10,142 nucleotides of DNA. Source: an uncultured Actinomycetes bacterium (GTDB lineage: Bacteria; Actinomycetota; Acidimicrobiia; Acidimicrobiales; RAAP-2). The notes under the pieces are model-generated. The model was not told the origin of the DNA, did no database searches, and saw nothing but the letters and a program-made list of their open reading frames with translations. The stretch is from assembly GCA_903893955.1 (NCBI GenBank), contig CAITOG010000176.1, positions 1-10,142 of the forward strand, written 5' to 3'. Positions within the stretch are counted from its first letter, which is position 1, and each line of letters starts with the position of its first letter. Below are positions 6,991 to 10,142 of the stretch, piece by piece. The position numbers were made by a program, and so were the translations under genes.

Positions 6991-7839
6991 ATGACGACCA
7001 GTGACGTGACGACCGACGCGAGGAAGGTCGCATCCTCGAGCGCAGCCAACCTTGGGGAGCAGCCGATCACGGCCGGTGAGCTCAACGCGACTGGCGTGTG
7101 CGCGTGGTTCAGTGGTCGCCTCGTCCTTGAAGATGTCGACCTCTTCATGGAGCGTCATGCGGTGACCGCGCTCATCGGACCTTCGGGTTGCGGGAAGTCG
7201 ACCTTCCTCCGCATCCTCAACAGGATGCACGAGACGATCAATGGCGCCCAGCTAGCCGGGACCGTTGAGCTCAATGGCGAAGACATCTACTCGCCCAACC
7301 AGCGAGCGACATGGGTTCGCCGACACATCGGCATGGTCTTCCAACGCCCCAACCCGTTCCCTGCCATGAGCATCGAGCAGAACGTGCTCGCAGGCCTCCG
7401 CTTCAACCGCATCAAGACGTCGAGCAAGGCCGACCTCGTCGAGGAGGCACTGACCAAGGCTGGACTCTGGACAGAGGTCAAGGACCGCCTCTCGAACATG
7501 GGCGGAGCGCTTTCTGGAGGACAGCAGCAGCGGCTCTGCATCGCGCGCGCACTTGCCGTGCGGCCCTCGGTGCTGCTGATGGACGAGCCATGCTCCGCGC
7601 TCGACCCTGCATCGACCTTGAGGATCGAGGAGACGATCGCCGACATCAAGGAGGAGGTCACGGTGGTGATCGTGACCCACAACATGCAGCAAGCCAACCG
7701 TGTCTCGGACAACTGCGCGTTCTTCCTCTCGGAGAACGGCAAGCCGGGCCACATCGTCGAGGTCGGTTCGACGGTGAAGATGTTCTCGGCACCAAATGAC
7801 CCACGGACGCTCGACTACGTGAATGGACGATTCGGATGA
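6991..7839 (+). CDS. pstB: Phosphate ABC transporter ATPase PstB
   Basis: This is the cytoplasmic ATP-hydrolysing subunit; a dimer drives transport through PstC/PstA. From the chosen start it is 282 residues. All ABC motifs are intact: Walker A GPSGCGKST (63-71), Q-loop VFQRPNPFP (116-124) with the NPFP that is typical of PstB, signature LSGGQQQR (174-181), Walker B LLMDEP (195-200) and H-loop VTHNMQQANRVSD (His 230). The start is uncertain. ATG at 6991 has AAGAGTGGAG close upstream (GGAG, spacer 4), whereas 6988 is too near it and 6934, the longest option, has no evident SD and would add a basic 19-residue leader. The 72-base gap after pstA is short enough for co-transcription. The TGA overlaps the next ATG (ATGA). 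Function is certain, the N-terminus is not. Confidence 0.95.
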   Translation: MTTSDVTTDARKVASSSAANLGEQPITAGELNATGVCAWFSGRLVLEDVDLFMERHAVTALIGPSGCGKSTFLRILNRMHETINGAQLAGTVELNGEDIYSPNQRATWVRRHIGMVFQRPNPFPAMSIEQNVLAGLRFNRIKTSSKADLVEEALTKAGLWTEVKDRLSNMGGALSGGQQQRLCIARALAVRPSVLLMDEPCSALDPASTLRIEETIADIKEEVTVVIVTHNMQQANRVSDNCAFFLSENGKPGHIVEVGSTVKMFSAPNDPRTLDYVNGRFG

Positions 7840-9440
7840 GCATCAAGAAGCTGTTCTCGCGGCCGCTCGGGATGCTGGCCCTGGCATCGATGTCGTTCGC
7901 TGTCGCCCTGAGCCCACTTGCGGGGACCTCGGTGGCATCCGCCGGCGTGACCTCGAGCGGCACCGGCTCGAGCTACTCGGCGATCGCCATCAATGCGTGG
8001 GTATCGCAGGTCTACTCAGCACTCGGCCTCAATGTGAACTACCAGGCGTCATCGTCGGTCATCGGGCTTGAGAATTTTGCGCAGGGCCTCGTTGACTTCG
8101 GCGCATCAGAGATCGGCTACTCAGCTGGTCAGAACCCCACGCCGCCGCCATCGGGGTACCAGTACATGCCCGACGTCGCAGGTGCCACGTGCCTGATGTA
8201 CAACGTCACCGGCCAGACCGGCCAGCAGGTGCAGCAGCTCAGGCTCAACCCTTCAGTCATCGGAGGGATCTTCACCGGGCAGATCCGCAAGTGGAACGAC
8301 CCTTCGATCACAGCCCTGAACCCTGGTGCGCTGCTTCCAAATGCGCCGATCGTCGTGACCTACCGAGCAGATGCATCTGGTGACAACTACATTTTCTCGA
8401 ACTATCTCCAGGTTGTCGCTCCTTCCGCGTGGGCTGGTTTCACGTCAGCCATGGGCGCAGGGGGCGGGCCGACTGCCATCTGGCCGACACCGGCGAGCGG
8501 CGGCACCACGGTCGGTCCGTACTCGGAAGCGACCTGGGTGTCTCAGAACGGCTCGGACAACGCCTCGAACTACGTTGCCTCGTCGTTGAACACGATCACC
8601 TACGTCGAGACGGGCTACGCAACCGAGCACAACATGCCGTGTGCGTACATCCAGAACGCGGCAGGCAGCTTTATCCGACCTTCGGAGCTTGCCGATGCCT
8701 ACGCGCTGACCAGCGACCAGATCAACCTCTCTACCGGTGAGCAGTCGTTGGCGGGTGTCTTCACGTCGCCCAATCCGCAGGCGTATCCGATCTCTGCGTA
8801 CAGCTACCTCATCACGCTCGGTTCGACGATGAACCCCGCAAAGGGTGCCGTCCTCAGCGCCTTCGTCCTCTTCCTTGCCTGCCAGGGTCAGCAGTCAGCG
8901 GGACAGCTCGGGTACTCACCCTTGCCGACGAACCTGGTTGCGGCGGATTTTGCTGCGATCTCGAAGATGAACGGCCACGTGCCGATCCCCTCGACGATCG
9001 ATGCCAACACGTGTCCCAACCCTTACGTCACTGGACAGCTCCAGAGCGTGGGCGAACCGCCGATTCTCGGCGCGCCTGATGGTGGCTTCACCGGCACGGT
9101 GAACATCGGGACCGGCAACGGCAACGGCAACGCGGCTGCTGCATCGGTCGGTACCGGCGGCAAGTCAACGATCCTCAAGTCGTCAACGAAGGGACCAGGA
9201 GGCACGCTTGCGGCCGCCGGCCAGACGCCAGGTGTGGCACTCGTGGCGGCGAGCAATCATCTGCTCGGGCTCCCGGGACCCACGGGAGCAATGCTCGTCT
9301 GGACCCTTGGCTTCTTGGCCGTGATCGTGCTCCCGCTCGTGCTCTTGGCCCTCGCCCGGCGGCCCGGTGGACTACGAGGGATCCGAGATGACGGTCAGAT
9401 CGATCCAGTCGAGGAAGGTGACACCGATGACGTGGCGTGA
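7836..9440 (+). CDS. Second PstS-type binding protein, C-terminally membrane-anchored
   Basis: This 534-residue exported protein has a signal peptide (MSIKKLFSRP, then a hydrophobic core, ending SVASAG near residue 37) and no lipobox Cys. PstS-family features in order are: GTGSSYSA (42-49); LVDFGASE (85-92), with the family's buried Asp and Ser; VAGATCLMYNVTGQT (114-128); LRLNPSVIGGIFTGQIRKWNDPSI (135-158); YRADASGDN (176-184), aligned with the usual R-S-D-G-S-G-T loop but ending in Asp; and ITYVETGYA (254-262). A Gly/Asn/Ser/Thr-rich linker (about 415-465, with GNGNGN) leads to a C-terminal helix (485-507) and the basic stop-transfer RRPGG, so it should be tethered by its C-terminus. It overlaps pstB by four bases and has no strong SD of its own, so translation is probably coupled. 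It may be a transporter-docked receptor, a second receptor of different affinity, or a sensor-like relative. Confidence 0.85.
   Translation: MSIKKLFSRPLGMLALASMSFAVALSPLAGTSVASAGVTSSGTGSSYSAIAINAWVSQVYSALGLNVNYQASSSVIGLENFAQGLVDFGASEIGYSAGQNPTPPPSGYQYMPDVAGATCLMYNVTGQTGQQVQQLRLNPSVIGGIFTGQIRKWNDPSITALNPGALLPNAPIVVTYRADASGDNYIFSNYLQVVAPSAWAGFTSAMGAGGGPTAIWPTPASGGTTVGPYSEATWVSQNGSDNASNYVASSLNTITYVETGYATEHNMPCAYIQNAAGSFIRPSELADAYALTSDQINLSTGEQSLAGVFTSPNPQAYPISAYSYLITLGSTMNPAKGAVLSAFVLFLACQGQQSAGQLGYSPLPTNLVAADFAAISKMNGHVPIPSTIDANTCPNPYVTGQLQSVGEPPILGAPDGGFTGTVNIGTGNGNGNAAAASVGTGGKSTILKSSTKGPGGTLAAAGQTPGVALVAASNHLLGLPGPTGAMLVWTLGFLAVIVLPLVLLALARRPGGLRGIRDDGQIDPVEEGDTDDVA
9411..9418 (+). promoter_or_regulatory. 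Shine-Dalgarno site for the last gene, inside pstS2
   Basis: GAGGAAGG lies within the end of the upstream coding region, eight bases before the ATG at 9427. It supports that start and a 14-bp gene overlap, giving the downstream gene its own initiation signal in addition to coupling. Confidence 0.75.
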
Positions 9441-10142
9441 GCGACTCGCCCCTCGATGGTTCATGGTGGTGGCAGGGCTGCTGCTCCTCGTGGCCAGCCT
9501 TGTCGTCATCCCGATGTCGACCCGGGCAGGTGCTGCTGCGACCCCAGCTCCACCGTGCCCAGCGAACTGGACGTGTTCGAACCTGCCCAACAATGGTGGA
9601 CAGATCCAGGTCGGCCCCACGCAGGGCGTCACGCCGGTCGGCAGCACGCAGCCGTGGGCGTACATCCGCGGCTACGGGCTCCAGCCGGGGGCCTACATCA
9701 AGGTCCACTACTGCAACCTGACGACGGGATTGACGCCGTCACCTCAGTGCGTCGACGGTGCCGATCCAACCTTCATCGCCCCGAGCACGACCACGATGAC
9801 GGTCTTCTCCGACGGGACGATCGATGAGAGCACCCAGGTGCCGCTCAATGATCCATCCGGCGGCAATCCCTACCGCGCCAAGATCCCGGGCACGAACACC
9901 ACCGGTTCCTTCTACTGCGATGGCGGGTCGATGGTCTGTGGGATCGTCGTCACCGAATCGATCCTCACGCACCCTTCGACCCAGACGCCAAATCCTGCCA
10001 ACTCGGTCGCCTTCCCCATCTCCTACGACCTCTCGGCAGCCGCTTGCCCGTCAAAGCAGACCCTGATCACCTCTGAGTCTGAGTTCGGTGTCGGGCCCCT
10101 CCTGCCCCAGGTCGATCGCAAGAACTGCGCTGCGAGCGGGCA
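9427..10142 (+). CDS. Exported Cys-rich protein, neocarzinostatin-like domain, 3' partial
   Basis: The frame stays open from ATG 9427 to the window end, giving 238 residues with no stop. MTWRERLAPRW followed by a hydrophobic stretch (12-30) and STRAGAAA is a good signal peptide or anchor; no lipobox is seen. Residues 60-176 have a beta-sandwich look: GSTQPWAYIRGYGLQPGAYI, YCNL...PQC (Cys 96 and 108), FSDGTIDE (127-134), FYCDGGSMVCGIVV (Cys 164 and 171). Two short-spaced Cys pairs, an 'xGxGLxPG' turn and a final 'C-G-I-x-V' strand resemble the neocarzinostatin-type Ig-like fold seen in many actinobacterial secreted proteins. A further part begins near 195 (Cys 207 and 234) and runs out of the window. 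It overlaps the preceding stop by 14 bp with a strong SD, so it is the sixth gene of the pst operon. I do not recognise a named gene; the fold call is tentative, and the missing part could be another binding-protein domain. Confidence 0.8.
   Translation, partial: MTWRERLAPRWFMVVAGLLLLVASLVVIPMSTRAGAAATPAPPCPANWTCSNLPNNGGQIQVGPTQGVTPVGSTQPWAYIRGYGLQPGAYIKVHYCNLTTGLTPSPQCVDGADPTFIAPSTTTMTVFSDGTIDESTQVPLNDPSGGNPYRAKIPGTNTTGSFYCDGGSMVCGIVVTESILTHPSTQTPNPANSVAFPISYDLSAAACPSKQTLITSESEFGVGPLLPQVDRKNCAASG

Noticed and set aside
9105..9135. Short repeat of GGCAAC units in pstS2
   Set aside because: It encodes a Gly-Asn flexible linker (GNGNGN) before the C-terminal anchor, ordinary low complexity and not a regulatory repeat.
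9437..9721. GTG-started frame overlapping the pstS2 stop by GTGA
   Set aside because: The overlap looks like a coupled start, but the product is Ser/Arg/Trp-rich without a motif and ends after 94 residues, whereas the frame from 9427 has a signal peptide, a better SD and stays open.

Overview
This window reads as chromosomal DNA from a GC-rich actinobacterium. The reasons are a strong G/C preference at third codon positions, tightly packed and overlapping genes on one strand, purine-rich Shine-Dalgarno sites, and an upstream control region built of 11-bp direct repeats like the PHO boxes known from Streptomyces PhoP. The exported proteins are long, rich in Ser/Thr/Asn/Gly and poor in charged residues. 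That would suit an Acidimicrobiia-type or other environmental actinobacterium, but this placement is inference from style and not from a marker gene.

Region 1 (1-2129) is the 3' part of a large polytopic membrane protein gene, probably of the '6-pyruvoyl-tetrahydropterin synthase-related' membrane family. Its start lies upstream of the window. Region 2 (2130-2315) is the control region of the next operon, with an in-phase series of 11-bp units starting GTTCA at both ends. Region 3 (2316-10142 and beyond) is a high-affinity phosphate uptake (Pst) operon: a large secreted PstS-type binding protein, a 203-bp gap with a perfect 17-bp UUCG hairpin, then pstC, pstA, pstB, a second PstS-type protein with a C-terminal membrane anchor, and the 5' part of an exported Cys-rich protein.

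The operon logic is clear. PstS proteins bind phosphate outside the membrane, PstC and PstA form the channel, and PstB hydrolyses ATP. pstC/pstA and pstB/pstS2 overlap by ATGA, and pstS2 and the last gene overlap by 14 bp with a strong SD, so pstC onward looks like one translationally coupled unit. The hairpin after the first pstS probably sets a high ratio of binding protein to permease.

The unusual points are two different PstS proteins bracketing the permease genes, neither with a lipobox; a roughly 95-residue insertion in the first; a C-terminal transmembrane anchor and an altered phosphate loop (SGD instead of SGT) in the second; two extra N-terminal membrane helices in PstA; and an undescribed exported partner at the operon's end with a neocarzinostatin-like cysteine layout. 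No phoU, phoR/phoP, RNA gene, mobile element or CRISPR array is visible.
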